Positions 1 to 11,527 are shown, numbered from the stretch's first letter. The stretch: DNA of 64,000 nucleotides from Flaveria trinervia (GCA_025506515.1 CM046442.1:12615406-12679405), one strand, 5' to 3'. A program made the numbers and translations. Notes: a model not told the origin generated them from the sequence alone.

Positions 1-1146
1 GACAACTTCTCCTTGATAGGAAAAGAAAGCCTAGATGATGTTATCGATAGGTTCTATCACTTGATGAGTGAGATGCACACTCATGGAGTATCGACGTCAA
101 TGGAGGATAAAGTGTCTTACTTTGCAGACGGGCTGCCAAAGAAATGAGTCTCATTTGTCTCCAATCTCAGACAGAATGGTTTGCTAACGAAGTTAGATTT
201 CAATGACTTCATTCTAAAGCTGAGAGAGGAAGAACTAAGAATGAAGTGCAGAGCTCAAAAGGCTTCTTATGATCAGAATCCTACACTGTACAACGCAACT
301 CCTCAAGCCAAAACATCTGGAGCACCTCTTCAGACAGCTTTTGTATCAAGCTCGTCTGGTCCTTCACCAGCCTCTACTTCAGGGTCAGAAACATCAGGGT
401 CGTCTAGTACCCAATACATTGCACCTGAAGCAAATGCAGCAAAGCTGAAGACCGAGAACTTCGGCAATATGACAATTGAGGTAGCTAAAGAGCACATGGA
501 TCTCTTAGCTATGCTAGTCCACTCCTATGATGGAATAATTGCTGGTAAAATTGGGAACTGCCATCTGACAAATGAGGATTATGAGCAGGTGGATGAGACA
601 GAGCTGGAGCGGATGGACATAATGTGGGCCTTAGCCAATGCAATCCGGAGAGCTAAGAAGTTTGTCAAAAAGACCGGACAAAATTTGATTACGACTAAGG
701 ACACTACCTTTGGTTTTGATAAAACCAAGGTAACCTACTTCAACTGCGATGAGAAAGGGCATTTCAAAAGGGAGTGCGTGAAGCCAAAGAAGACTGGGAA
801 TGGGAATCCTTTCCCCTCCTTCAATTATCAGGAGAAACCAACTAGCAGTCCTACTTCATCAAGCAAGGATCCCAAAGCCTTGACTGCTCATGATGATGAA
901 GGACAGGACTGGAGCTTTTGGTTTGTCTCACCAGGAGAATCTAATATAGCTAGTGTGGAGGATATAGGTAATGACTCAGCTAGTGAAGGAGATATTGCAG
1001 TTGAACTCACGATGTCGAACTCAGAGGAAACTGCACCAGTGGTCAACTACCTGCCTGAAGAAGGGAGAACTGTGACAACGTCAGAATCACCAGCTCTAGA
1101 AACACCAGATTCTGTATTGATGGCTGATTCTTCAGAAACCGCTTAG
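1..1146 (+). pseudogene. gag: Element A gag (nucleocapsid precursor), partial and broken
   Basis: Gag packages the retrotransposon RNA into virus-like particles. The frame is open from base 1 except for TGA at 145-147, where a Trp codon is likely lost by G to A. It ends at TAG 1144-1146. The N-terminal part resembles the UBN2-type gag of plant copia elements. A CCHC knuckle lies at 736-777, but its first Cys is Tyr (TAC at 736), leaving C-x4-H-x4-C, so zinc binding is probably lost. A Ser/Thr-rich and acidic tail follows. The stop TAG is directly followed by GTAAGT, a consensus splice donor. The gag start is off-window. Confidence 0.8.
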
Positions 1147-2381
1147 GTAAGTACTACTGACCAACTTTTTAATAATCATGCTTGTTCTGATTGTAATAAA
1201 ATTAGGAAAAGCATTGATTTAAAATTTACTAGGTTATTAGATCATAATGATAACTTAGTAAAGAACTTGAAACTACGCACTGAAGCTAACAAAGTGTTAA
1301 AACAAAATGAGCATAGTTACAAAGAAAAGATAGACCTTTTGAAGAAACAGCTTAGGGAAACAAAATTTGTAGCCTTTAACCAAGCTAATGACATTAGGTA
1401 CTATCTAAACTCCCTAGAGGATACTAAGAAACAAAAGGCGGTTTTAGAAGTAGAAGTTAATTCCCTAAAACAAAAACTGCATAGTTGGTCTAGTTCTTTA
1501 CACATAGTCCAACACTTAGTGAGAGAACATAATAATGGGGAGGGTTTGGGTTATAAAGTGATTCCACCACCACATAAGACCTTGATGAATACTAAAAGTA
1601 AACCAATCAATAATAATCTGATCAAGGATCATGTGGTGTCCACTCCTCTTGTAAGTGATCCAGATTCCACATGTTCATCAAATGAATTTGGTACTAAACA
1701 AAACGAGGCCACTTCAAAGGCAAAAGGTAAAATTCCTTGTGTTAATCTGGACAAAGAGTTTGAAAAGGTTAATATAAAGTCTAGGTCAATCAAGTCTAAT
1801 TCTGAACCCAAAAAGACCAAACAAGTTAACCACCCACGTGTGTCAAGTCAAAGTCCAGATAATAGAAAAGGAAAAGATGTTAACACTATTAAAGCAAGTA
1901 ACTTTGTTAAACCAGACAAAACATCTAAACAATTAGAGTCAACCCCAAATAGAGTAAGGTCACCCGGGTGTCACATACATCTCTACAAAAATAGTTAAAT
2001 TGTAAAGTCGAAAGCAGATCATGCTACAGTTGTGGAGAGTATGGACACATTGCGTCTCATTGTCCTTACTATCAGACACCGAGGAGGAAAGTTAAACTCC
2101 CTGAACAAAAACCTAGCTCTTTTAAGAGGAACTCAGTGATGCCACCTAAAAGAGATAGTGAACCTAAAGTTCAACTCATTAGCCAGTCGTCTATTTATCA
2201 CAAACAGGCTTTACACAAAGCTGGCTTATGGAAGGAGAAATCAACCTCATTGTCTGATAATGAGAACAAGAAGACATCTGAGCTTCCCTCACCCTTGAAC
2301 GGTCAATGGGTGACATTTATGATGTGTGATGCCTCTGGTAAACCCAAGCCAGTGAAGGCTTGGGTCCCTAACCTGAACTAA
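1147..2381 (+). pseudogene. Element A intermediate ORF: coiled coil plus second CCHC knuckle
   Basis: This region continues the gag frame after the stop at 1144. It is Lys/Glu/Leu-rich with a likely coiled coil at about 1267-1480, then a Lys/Ser-rich basic stretch. A frameshift near 1965-2000 leads to a second, intact zinc knuckle at 2022-2063 (C-x2-C-x4-H-x4-C, starting CYSCGEYGH). The frame then runs to TAA at 2379-2381, just before protease. The same arrangement is seen in elements B and C, so this is a lineage feature and not decay. Function is unknown; RNA binding and multimerisation are plausible from composition only. Confidence 0.65.
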
Positions 2382-2403
2382 TGTGTTCAAATTGAATGTG
2401 CAG

Positions 2404-3130
2404 GGTGTTCGATATACTGCTGAAACCAACACGTGGATTATAGACAGCGGAGCATCCAGGCACATGACAAGGAACATGGCTCTCTTATCAAATGTCAAAC
2501 AGATAAAAGGAGGTCATGTTTCGTTTTTTGGAAACAAAGGTGGGTACATCACAGCTCAAGGGGAAATAGGTAATCAGAAAGTGAAGTTTAACAAGGTAAA
2601 CTATGTTCAACAACTTCAAAATAACTTGCTTTTTGTTTCTCAAATCTGTGATAAATACTTTAAGGTAGTATCTGACAACAAGAAGTGCTATGTCTTGAAA
2701 AAGGACTACATCTTCCCGGAGGATCAAGTATTAATGTCTGCCTCAAGATATAAGGACCTTTATGTCTTGGATCTATCAAAGGTCTCCACAACAGATCATG
2801 AAGTTTGGTGCTTCTTGTCAAAAGCTACTGAGAAGGAATCCATCTTTTGGCATAGGAGAATAGGACACATTAATCCACGGAAGATGAATCACTTGATCCA
2901 GAATGATCTAGTGACAGGCGTTAACGTCAAAAATTTCCAATTTCCGGATTTCTGTGTTGCGTGCAAGAAGGGCAAACAGACGAAGAAGTCTCATAAAGAA
3001 AAGAAGTTCACTATATCGAACTTCCTCTTGAACTTCTTCACATGGATTTGTTTGGTCCAGTCAGTACAAGAAGCATTGCAGGCGACTTGTACTTCTATGT
3101 AGTTACTGATGACTACTCAAGATTCACTTG
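2404..3130 (+). pseudogene. pol: Element A protease and integrase N-terminus
   Basis: The retroviral-type aspartic protease is shown by WIIDSGASRHMT near 2437-2472, the D-S-G-A active site that cuts the polyprotein. The integrase zinc-binding region follows: HRRIGHINPRKM near 2850 and the paired cysteines of CVACKKGK near 2953 form the HHCC motif. The first catalytic Asp region of the integrase core (MDLFGP, then DDYSRF) follows at about 3042-3125. A one-base loss near 3136-3140 shifts the frame in the middle of the core. Just upstream, TGTGCAG at 2397-2403 looks like a splice acceptor and is in phase with this frame. Confidence 0.8.
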
Positions 3131-3952
3131 GGTGATGTTTTGAAATCCAAATTAGAAACATCTGAGTCATTCAAGGAGTTAGTAACTACTCTGGAGTCTC
3201 TATATAAGTTAAAGGTATGTCAAGTGTGCTCAGACAACGGAACCGAGTTCAAGAATAAATGGATGGAGGCTTATTGCAAGGAAAAGGGAATTGTGCATCA
3301 GTTCACTTCTACCTACACTCCTCAGATGAACGGCGTTGCTGAAAGGAAGAATCGCAGCTTGATAGACACAGCATGGACAATGCTAGAAGACTCAAAACTA
3401 CCTATCCAATTCTGGAATGATGCAGTTGCAAATGTGTGTTATACGCTAAATCGGGTTCTGGTAGTTAAACACCATGGAAAGACGTGTTACGAGTTACTAC
3501 AACGACGTAAACCTAACCTAGAGTATCTCGAGCCGTTTGGCACTCCGTGCACCCTACTAAAAAAGACTCAGGAGGGAAAATTCAGCGAGAAGGCTGATGA
3601 AGGTATCTTTCTAGGATACAACATACCGAACAAGAGGGTTTACAACAACTCTACGGGTCAGGTAGAAGTGTGGTGTAATGTTGATGTTCAGAGATACACC
3701 ACACCACCTGCTGGAAAAGGACCCACCTTCTTTTTCGATTATGATGGATTCTTCAAGTCCTTCAACATACCTCTCTCCACTTCTGATGATGAGTTAGCAA
3801 CAAAGATGATGTATGATATTCTAAACACGCCATCTCAGGAATCTACATCATCTGGACTACAAGGCGATTCATCTAACAACTCAGGGGGAGCACTTGAAGA
3901 TAGTGACTCTTCCTCTGATGAAGAAGCTGTGGAGACTGATCAGAACAACTAG
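3128..3952 (+). pseudogene. pol: Element A integrase core and C-terminal region
   Basis: Integrase inserts the cDNA into host DNA. The second catalytic Asp sits in SDNGTEF (about 3228-3249) and the catalytic Glu in NGVAERKNR (about 3332-3352), giving the D,D35E pattern together with the Asp in the preceding segment. The copia GKTCYELL and FGTPC motifs follow. A Ser/Asp-rich linker ends in a TAG near 3950, which interrupts the polyprotein before RT. Confidence 0.8.
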
Positions 3953-5233
3953 GAGCAATAGGTTCCTCCTACATAAAGTCCACAAGCATCTGACTTTGAT
4001 GCCTCTACGCCTTCGGAACCTCAGACTCCTACTGCCTCAGATACTAAACCGAATGTTCATAATCTTGATTCTGAGGTAGTTGTTCCAACCATTCCTGGAT
4101 CACGCCTAAATGTCTATCATCCTTTGGATAATGTCATTGGAGATTTGAGATCAGGAGTTCAGACTAGAGATCAGTTGTATTTAGCTGATTATGCCTCGAT
4201 GATGGAAAAGGGCTACCTTCATGACGGTGCATATCGTTGCTTTATGTCTCACTTTGAGCCAAAGTATGTTAGTGAAGCACTGAATGATGAGGCATGGGTG
4301 AGTGCCATGCAAGAAAAACTTCTTTAGTTCAAGAAGTTAGGAGTATGGACTCTGGTGGATAGACCTGAAGGTGTTAAGGTCATTGGCACCAAATGGGTCT
4401 TGAAATGCAAGAAAGATGATCAAGGCGTGATCATCAGAAACAAGGCTCGACTTGTTGTCCAAGGATTTCGACAAGTCGAGGGCATTGACTACAATGAAGT
4501 GTTTGCACCCGTGGCAAGAATGGAAGCAATCCATATCTTCCTTGCCTACGCATCGTATATGAAGATTAAAGTTTATCAACTTGATGTGAAGAGTGCATTC
4601 CTTTATGGTGAAATCAAAGAGACAGTGTACGTCAGTCAAACCGAGGGATTTTAGGATCCATATCATCGGGACAGAGTTTACAAACTCGACAAGGCTCTAT
4701 ATGGGCTTCATCAAGCTCCTAGAGCCTGGTATGAGAAACTCTCGACTCACCTTGTGAAACACGGTTTTCGCAGAGGTGTCATTGATTGTACACTGTTCAT
4801 AAAAGAAAAGGATGGAGATTTACTGCTTGTCTAAATCTATGTCGATGACATAATCTTCGGTTCAAAGAACGAAGATCTATATAAAGAGTTTGAAGCAGTA
4901 ATGAAGGCTGAGTTTGAGATGAGTGCCATGGGAGAGATGAAATTCTTTCTCGGGTTACAGGTTGATCAGACACCAAAAGGGATTTTCCTACATCAGAGCA
5001 AGTATGTAGGAGATATCCTCAGTCGGTTTGACATGGAGAATGCTTCCGCAGCTGGGACTCCACTTGCTACAAACCATGATGTAGCACCCGACGAGAATGG
5101 TGATCTGGTCGATGCCACCATGTACCGAGGAATGATTGGATCTCTCATGTACCTCACTGCCTCAAGACCTGATATCATGTACATGACATGTTTATGTTCA
5201 AAATATCAGGCAAAGCCAAAATTAATCATCTGA
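3953..5233 (+). pseudogene. pol: Element A reverse transcriptase (RVT_2 type)
   Basis: Conserved copia RT blocks are all visible: GTKWVLKCKKD near 4386, KARLVVQGFRQVEG near 4441, VYQLDVKSAFLYG near 4573, LDKALYGL near 4686, and the polymerase site YVDD at 4838-4849. Breaks are TAG at 4325-4327 (CAG to TAG compared with elements B and C), TAG near 4652, TAA at 4832-4834 two codons before YVDD (CAA to TAA compared with B), and a shift near 5215-5235. The enzyme would copy the RNA genome into cDNA, but this copy cannot make a full-length protein. Confidence 0.85.
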
Positions 5234-5807
5234 TAGGGGTCAAAAGGATCTTTCTTATCTGAAGGTTACTCCAACACTTAGGTTGTGGTATCCTCATGAC
5301 GATGACTTCGAGCTGACAGCGTATAGTGACTCGTATTACGGTGGCTGCAAGATGAACTACAAGTCTACATCAGCGGGATGTCAATTCTTTAGGAGGAGAT
5401 TAGTGACCTGGCAGTGTAAGAAGCAGACCTCGGTTGCTTTGTCAACCTGTGAAGCCGAATACGTTGCTATTGCAAGTTCCTGTTCACAAATCATATGGAT
5501 TCAACAGCAAATGCAGGACTACGGTTTGAAATTCTCTTCTACTCCTATTTTTGTTGATAACTCTGTTGCGATTGCAGTAACTAAAAATCTGATCCAACAT
5601 CCTAAGACCAAACACATCGGCATAAAATATCACTTTATACGTGATTGCTTTGAAAAGAACCTAATCGATGTGATTAAAAAAAATACTGACTTTCAACGCG
5701 CTGAACTCTATACAAAAGCTTTTGATAAACCACGTTTTCTATATTTGTTAGAGGTCAACAGCGTTAAAAATAAAACTGATGTAATTCCCGATGATGACCA
5801 TGTGTAG
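5234..5807 (+). pseudogene. pol: Element A RNase H domain
   Basis: This is RNase H as found in Ty1/copia, which degrades the RNA strand during reverse transcription. The first catalytic Asp is in YSDSYYGG, the Glu in STCEAEYVA, and a further Asp in FVDNSVA. The H-x3-R-D motif (YHFIRDCFEKN) is conserved. It ends at TAG 5805-5807 after a short acidic tail. The frame is intact from 5283 on; the first part is shifted relative to the end of RT. Confidence 0.85.
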
Positions 5808-6908
5808 TCCGATACATTTTGTCCATTTTTCTTTTAATTTTTATTTGCTTTATTTATTTGTTTAACTTTAAGTAGTTTTATTAAATTCATGTTATTTTGT
5901 CGCCTATTAAAATCTAAAAAAGTGTAAATTAGTTACGTTTTTATAATTTTAAGGGGAGAATAGGTCAGTTAATAACATTAACAAAAAGACGAGGGAGGAG
6001 GAGAGGCTAGCTGATAGAAACTAGATCGTATCTGTGATACCCCTGGTTAACACAATCAACATATTCCAATAAGGGGTGGCGAGCAGAATAAACGCCACAA
6101 ATGTGTGCGTAAGACCAAAATCTGAGCAAAAGCAATCAAACTAATAACTTATGTTGTTGATGAGAACTGTGCAAAAAGATTAAAATTGCTCAAACAAAAA
6201 GATAGGTTATGTGCCTCTCTGTTGTGCGGTGGCACTGACCTGAGGATAAGCATAACCTATATATGCTAGACTTCATTGTTGTTTGCCGCCTCTCTACTGG
6301 GCGGTGGCACTGACCTGAGGCTTGGCTTCTCTCTGAAAGTTCTAAGAATAGTTTCTTCTTGAAAACTACCCTAAGACCACTCAAAAATCTCCTGAGGAAT
6401 GTTGATTACCATATAAGTGTGGGATCCACAAATGCTTGTTGAAATAATCAAACCTTAAACTATCACCAATCTGTGTCAAAAGTCTGTGTATGGATTTAAG
6501 AGGACCAGTATACTGACAATCATCGTGGCTACAATTCTTGAAAGTCCAAATCAAGGTGGGATCTAATAGTACTAGTATGATTTCGTAATATTGCTAACGA
6601 CTCTAGATGAAAAACAAGAATTGAGCTTCAAAAGGTGTTGATAACATGTCCCAAATGATTTGACTTTCCTGTATGATTCCAAATTGAATTGGTCCATCTA
6701 TGGTCAAAATAAATTGAAGCTGCCTATTCCAGAACCGAATCCATAAGATTTCTATCTTAGGATTTACACCTCACACAAAACGTCAAAAACAAGTTTTAGT
6801 TTTGTATTTCAGTTTAAGTCTTTTATTTTTTTTAATTTAGTCAAATTCAATTTGTTTGATATCAGACTACGCCATGGAATTCAATAGGGGATTTAATCAC
6901 ATAAAAGT

Positions 6909-7041
6909 GTCATGTCTGAGGTGACCACACGTATTTTCAAAGGTAAAATCAGTCACGTCTGAGGTGACAAATTGCTTAAAAGGATCACGTATGAGGTGAT
7001 CAACAGTTTTACAAGTTAAAAAGATCATGTCTGAGATGATC
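6909..7041. repeat. Four near-palindromic units in the A spacer
   Basis: Units start at 6909, 6952, 6983 and 7023, about 30-43 bp apart. Each has the form (GA)TCAYGTMTGAGRTGA(TC). The outer arms differ between units but stay complementary: GTCA with TGAC in the first two, GATCA with TGATC in the last two. Confidence 0.75.
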
Positions 7042-7399
7042 AAATGCTCAAAATGTTCATTCAAAAGTTATAAAGGGTTTAAGTAAGGAATGGTCATAAA
7101 GTCAAAATCATGAGTATGATCCTATCGCATGACTGGACCATAAGTATGGACCAACAATACGAATGGACCATACTCATGCACTAAACAGCCGAATGGCACA
7201 TGAGTATGAACCATTCACCCGAATGGCTTATCAAAATGAGTCAGTCGACCGAATGGAACTGTGCGAATAAGTCAGTCGCCCAACTAAAATCCAGTCGGAC
7301 GACTGAATGCGATCAACTGAGCCAATTGCACGACTGAGGTCCATTCGCCTGAATGAACCGAGCGAATGGGTTCAGTCGGCCGATTGAAATCAGATTCAG

Positions 7400-7407
7400 T
7401 ATAAATA
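7400..7407 (+). promoter_or_regulatory. TATA box in the A pol-ORF3 spacer
   Basis: TATAAATA followed by GGGCC lies after a cluster of CAGTCG-type motifs. The LTR of the same element has TATAAATA at 11999-12006 after the same type of cluster. The distance to the ORF3 ATG (8091) is about 690 bp, longer than in B and C. Confidence 0.5.
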
Positions 7408-9291
7408 GGGCCATAGCCAATTGCATTCAACTCATCACCCCCAATCGCCCTAAAATCGCACAGCCTACCGTTACTCTGCCAACATTTCCTTTGACCCAAA
7501 TTGCTTGCATATACTCATCCTCTGACATTCGTTGTTGTTTATACAAGTAAAATACGGTGTGAACATGCCAAAAACTCCATCGATTAGACTCCAACATCAA
7601 GAAATTGACCCTAACAAGACCCGAGACTTTAAATGAACTAATAACCTAACTAAACCAAGTAAAATGTTGAAATAAAGGATATTAGGTTATTAGTATAATG
7701 AATGCGAGTCTAAAGAACCATTACTCGACGTCTAATTTCAAGAATTGGTTCATTTTCGAATCTCAGTCGACCGAACAGTGGGTCATGCGACTGGACACCA
7801 GGATTAACTCCAATCGCACGATTGGGTTGGTCGAATGGCTCAATCGGCCGAAGGGATCATACGGATGAGCTCAGTCAGCCGACTGAACCAATCGCTGGCT
7901 CAGTCAACCGATTGAACTCAGTCGCCTGCTCAGTCACCCGACTAAATCCAGCCGCATGCCAAGTCAACCGACTGAACACAATCGCATGGTTCAATCGCAT
8001 GACTGAACCAGAATGAATTCAACCAAGTTAATTAGAAGTGATTTGTGTTGTGTGGTTATCTAATGTCTACATGTCTTGTGTTACAGATTGATGGCAGACA
8101 GATGGTCCATCAACCCCAAGCACAACATATGTGCTCATTTAGACTCTACGACTCGGAATGGTGCTGAGTTTGCGGGGATCATCGCTTTCTTCAAGCGATC
8201 CAGGATGTACAAGGCGATATCTACACCATGCATTCCCTACAGGTCTATTCAGTAGGCCTTCTGGGAGGGAGCATCGATTGACTGCTCTCATGAGCCGTAC
8301 ATCATCAGGAGCTCTATTTTTCGGTTGGATATTGAGGTCACTGCTGAGGATATCAGGAGAGTACATGGGTTGGGTGATGATGCAGACCATCCCACCAGAC
8401 TTCACCCGCTGATGGTGAGAGGGTGCTTCTTGAGGATAAAGTATGCTAGGGATATCAATGCAGGGGTGCTCAACAAGAGCAACCTGTGTCCCCAATACAA
8501 GTACTTGGCACATGTCATCGTCAAGTGTTTGGCTTCGCGAAGGGGTGGTTTGATGATCTTTCAGACCAGATTCAAAATGCCAATGTGGCACTGGGACTGA
8601 ACCACCCTTTCAGCTTTTCTAGCATGATATTCTCCTACATGATAGAGAATTTGGAGGCAAAGGGCAAAGAGGGTTTCTGCATGTACCCTAGGTTTTTATA
8701 GATGATCTTTGATGAGAAGCTGCCCACACTACCCACAGAGAGCCACGACACTGTGTCATTGGCGATTATGGATGACACAACACTGGGTCGCATGAAGGTT
8801 TATCAAGGAAAGCAGGTCAAACCCCCGGTAAAGAGACTCATCATCCATCTGGCCAAGGTGGACTACGTGGCGCCAGGGAGGTGTAAATGGTGCCACGTAG
8901 ACAGTGATTAGATGTCGAGCAGCTAGAGCTCCCTGAAGATGACTCCAACCACGACGACAGCGGTGATGATGCAGATGCAGGGCCCACTCAACTAAGGGCC
9001 CCCACTACTGATATAGCATCTCCAACATCCACCCAAGGTGGAACAGAGGCTGCAGGGTTCCATCAGGACTTTCGTCTTGATGAGGAGGAGGAGACAGACG
9101 AGGAGCCCTTGACCAAGGTATTCGGGAGGTTGGAGGACGCCCTGGCGAGTTTGGGGAGGCTAACATTGATCCTACTTATGCTCCCGATCAACCCAGCAGT
9201 GTTCCAGGGGGAGCATCCACCTCGAGGGGCTCGAGGAAGAAAAGGATGGCTCAGCCCCACGGTTTGAAGAAGAAGAGGAGGAAGATGACTT

Positions 9292-9560
9292 TCATCACCA
9301 CCACTACTACTACCACCACTTCCACTACTCCACCTACTACCACCACCACCACCATTCCATCCACCACCTTATCTACCACCTTACACACCACTACCACAAC
9401 CACACCACCACCACCTTCATCTATACCACCCCCAATCTTTGCCACTCCACCACCACCTTCATCTATACCACCCCCAATCTTCACCACTCCACCACCACCA
9501 TCATCTATACCAGCCCCAATCTTTACCACTACCACCACCACCACCACTAGCCACCATGTA
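9292..9560 (+). repeat. ACC/CCA microsatellite and ~36-bp minisatellite inside A ORF3
   Basis: ACC/CCA triplets encode poly-Thr. They flank about three copies of a 36-bp unit containing CCACCTTCATCTATACCACC at 9408-9525. It encodes PPPPSSIPPPIF-type repeats in ORF3. Confidence 0.85.
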
Positions 9561-9919
9561 GGACCGTCATCTTACCCCTCCTATCCATCTGGATCCTCTC
9601 TACCTCCTAGTGGGGTATAGGAACAACTCTCGGCACTTAACTGTATGGTGCTGAAGCTGTTGGCATCCAATGACGAGAAGACTGCCCAGATTCATCCGCT
9701 AGTAGAACTTACTGTTGCATAATCTCTGCAGATATCTCAGCAGACATAGCTGATAGAGCAGCAGGCACAGCAGATGGCTGCTCAAAGCTCAGAGATGTCC
9801 CATATCCAGGAGCAACATGTCCAATCAGCAAAACGGCTAGAGGATTTGGAGGCGACCAACAAGACCATCATGTTGAGGCTCAAAGGATCAAAGGATGAGC
9901 CCTTAAAGATTAGAGAATG

Positions 9920-10040
9920 AGATGGAGATGATGGTGATGATGATGACAGTGATGATGATGATGATGGTGATGATGATCAAGGGGAGGATATTGATGTTGG
10001 TGATGATGTTGGTGATGATGATAATGATGATAGAGATGAT
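9920..10040 (+). repeat. GATGAT triplet expansion inside A ORF3
   Basis: Long run of GAT/GGT triplets. It encodes an Asp-rich stretch in the ORF3 reading direction. Confidence 0.85.
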
Positions 10041-11518
10041 GATACTTCTAATGTGGGTGCCACATCTGCAAGTAAAAGGAGGACCAATAGAGCTCAGGAC
10101 CAAGGTGCCTCCACTTCAGCCCCATTAGCAGAGGAGCACATGATACAAGACAAGAGTAATGCTTAGTTGTTTGTGTTATTTAAATCATGTGTATTTGAAT
10201 CTTGTATCAAATTAATGTAATTAATGTTTATATTTATTGTTGATGTTTACTGCTTTGATTGTTGACTAATGGTTAATGTGTTACATGTTTTAAATCAAGC
10301 ACATCCAAACTATCAAAGAGATGAATATATGTTGCTCCCCTCCAACAGATCAAGACTCAGCTAACGATGATTCTTGATCTGTAGGGAATAGTCAGGAGAT
10401 CAGTGAATTACACTCCTGAAAAAGGAGAGATAATTCATGATCTCACAGACGAGCAACTTGCTGAAATATTCCGAATCAATCCAGATGAGATCGTGAAAGA
10501 CGCTCCAACAGTCCATGTGGAAAGTGATGACGAGCTCAACAATGTTGATGAGATCGAGATAGAAGATGTCACGGACCAACACTATCTAGAGTATACTGAC
10601 ATTGAGGGTAATGTCGTTCCTAATCTATGAGACAACCTTGTCAATGAAACTTTTGAGACCCTGGATAGAATGGAAGAAGAGTCTGACAAGAAAGAAGATA
10701 CAGCCCAAGCCTCGGAAGCTGAAGTCAATATCAGAAAGGCTGAGTGGGCTACATGCTTTGAAGAAATACGAGCCCAATGCAGTGCTTTAATGTCAACTGT
10801 CTACACCAAGCTGTACAAAGTGAAGAAACATCAAAAGGTGTCAGGCAAAATCATATCATGGGCATATTTTGAAGATCTCAACGTTTATGCAGTTAAACGT
10901 GAGAAAGGGATTGAGTACTTCAGGTTCCCACATGACCTGAAGACTCTTCCTGGATTTGAGCTAAACCAGTTAGCAAAGTTAAAATTGCTATATGCTGACC
11001 CACGGAAAATGTCAGGCTGGTTTGAGACTGCTCTAAAAAGAGAGTACCACACCAGATGGGTTAACTTCAAACCTCAACAGCCAACGAGGTATATCAGACG
11101 GTCTGAGGTTGATGCCATTACTAGAAAACCTAAAATAGAGCTGAAGTGGAGTCCTCCGTGCACAATGTCTAAGATCCCTCTACGGAAAATGCCACAGGAC
11201 TTCACTCCACACTTCAAATGGTGGTACTATGATTGGAGGACAGGAGAGGCAGTCATAGTTTTGAATAAGAATGGTGTAATGGAAACCATCAGGGTGTTTG
11301 ACCCAATGTGGCTTACAAACTTGTCTGCAGATGATGTTTATACATTATACAAGTGGCCATTATTCTATGACTCTCAAGATATTGTACAAGCTCTACCATT
11401 TCAGAATGTTATAAGACTCTGTTTTGCTTTTAAGATACATGCCGAGTCACTAGAGAAGAGAAGTACAAGAAATTGAGGAACTCATGAAGGATGTAAGACA
11501 TTAGACGAAACTAGGTCC

Positions 11519-11527
11519 AAAGGGGAG
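11519..11527 (+). promoter_or_regulatory. Polypurine tract of element A
   Basis: AAAGGGGAG sits two bases before the TG that opens the 3' LTR. B and C have the matching GGGGGAG-TT-TG layout. It is the primer site for plus-strand DNA synthesis. Confidence 0.8.

Larger units (their letters stand above)
5808..8090 (+). other. Element A spacer between pol and ORF3 (repeat-rich, promoter-like)
   Basis: About 2.3 kb without supportable coding. It holds a polypurine stretch AAGGGGAGAA near 5951-5960. A 32-bp direct repeat occurs at about 6212-6246 and 6287-6321 (core GCGGTGGCACTGACCTGAGG). Four small near-palindromes lie at 6909-7041. Dense CAGTCG/CGACTG/CGAATGG motifs occur at 7100-7390 and 7760-8015. 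A TATA box lies at 7400-7407. The motif clusters match those in this element's own 3' LTR. TTGTGTTACAG at 8078-8088, just before the ORF3 ATG, resembles a splice acceptor. Confidence 0.7.
8091..11476 (+). pseudogene. Element A third ORF (SIRE-type ORF3, 'envelope-like')
   Basis: The ATG at 8091 opens a frame that starts MADRWSINPKHN and runs to TAG 8253-8255. It resumes in the same or shifted frames through 8911, then 9246-9620 (Thr/Pro-rich), an acidic Asp-repeat zone (9920-10040), 10403-10630, and the best-preserved part 10670-11476 (268 codons). The N-terminus aligns by eye with B and C ORF3 (the K-x-R/x-HN-x-x-A start). I see no signal peptide or membrane helix, so 'envelope-like' is a name from the SIRE family, not shown here. 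The protein probably acts in the element life cycle; its role is unknown. Confidence 0.65.

Noticed and set aside
7284..8016. Short ORFs in the A spacer on both strands
   Set aside because: They are readings of CAGTCG/CGAATGG repeats and do not persist in B or C.
8078..8090. Splice acceptor before A ORF3 as evidence of a leader intron
   Set aside because: TTGTGTTACAG is suggestive, but B and C lack it and the only donor I see (CAA|GTAAAA near 7547) is weak; kept as a note, not a feature.
9251..9547. Val/Gly-rich minus-strand ORF
   Set aside because: It is antisense to the ACC/CCA repeat inside element A ORF3.
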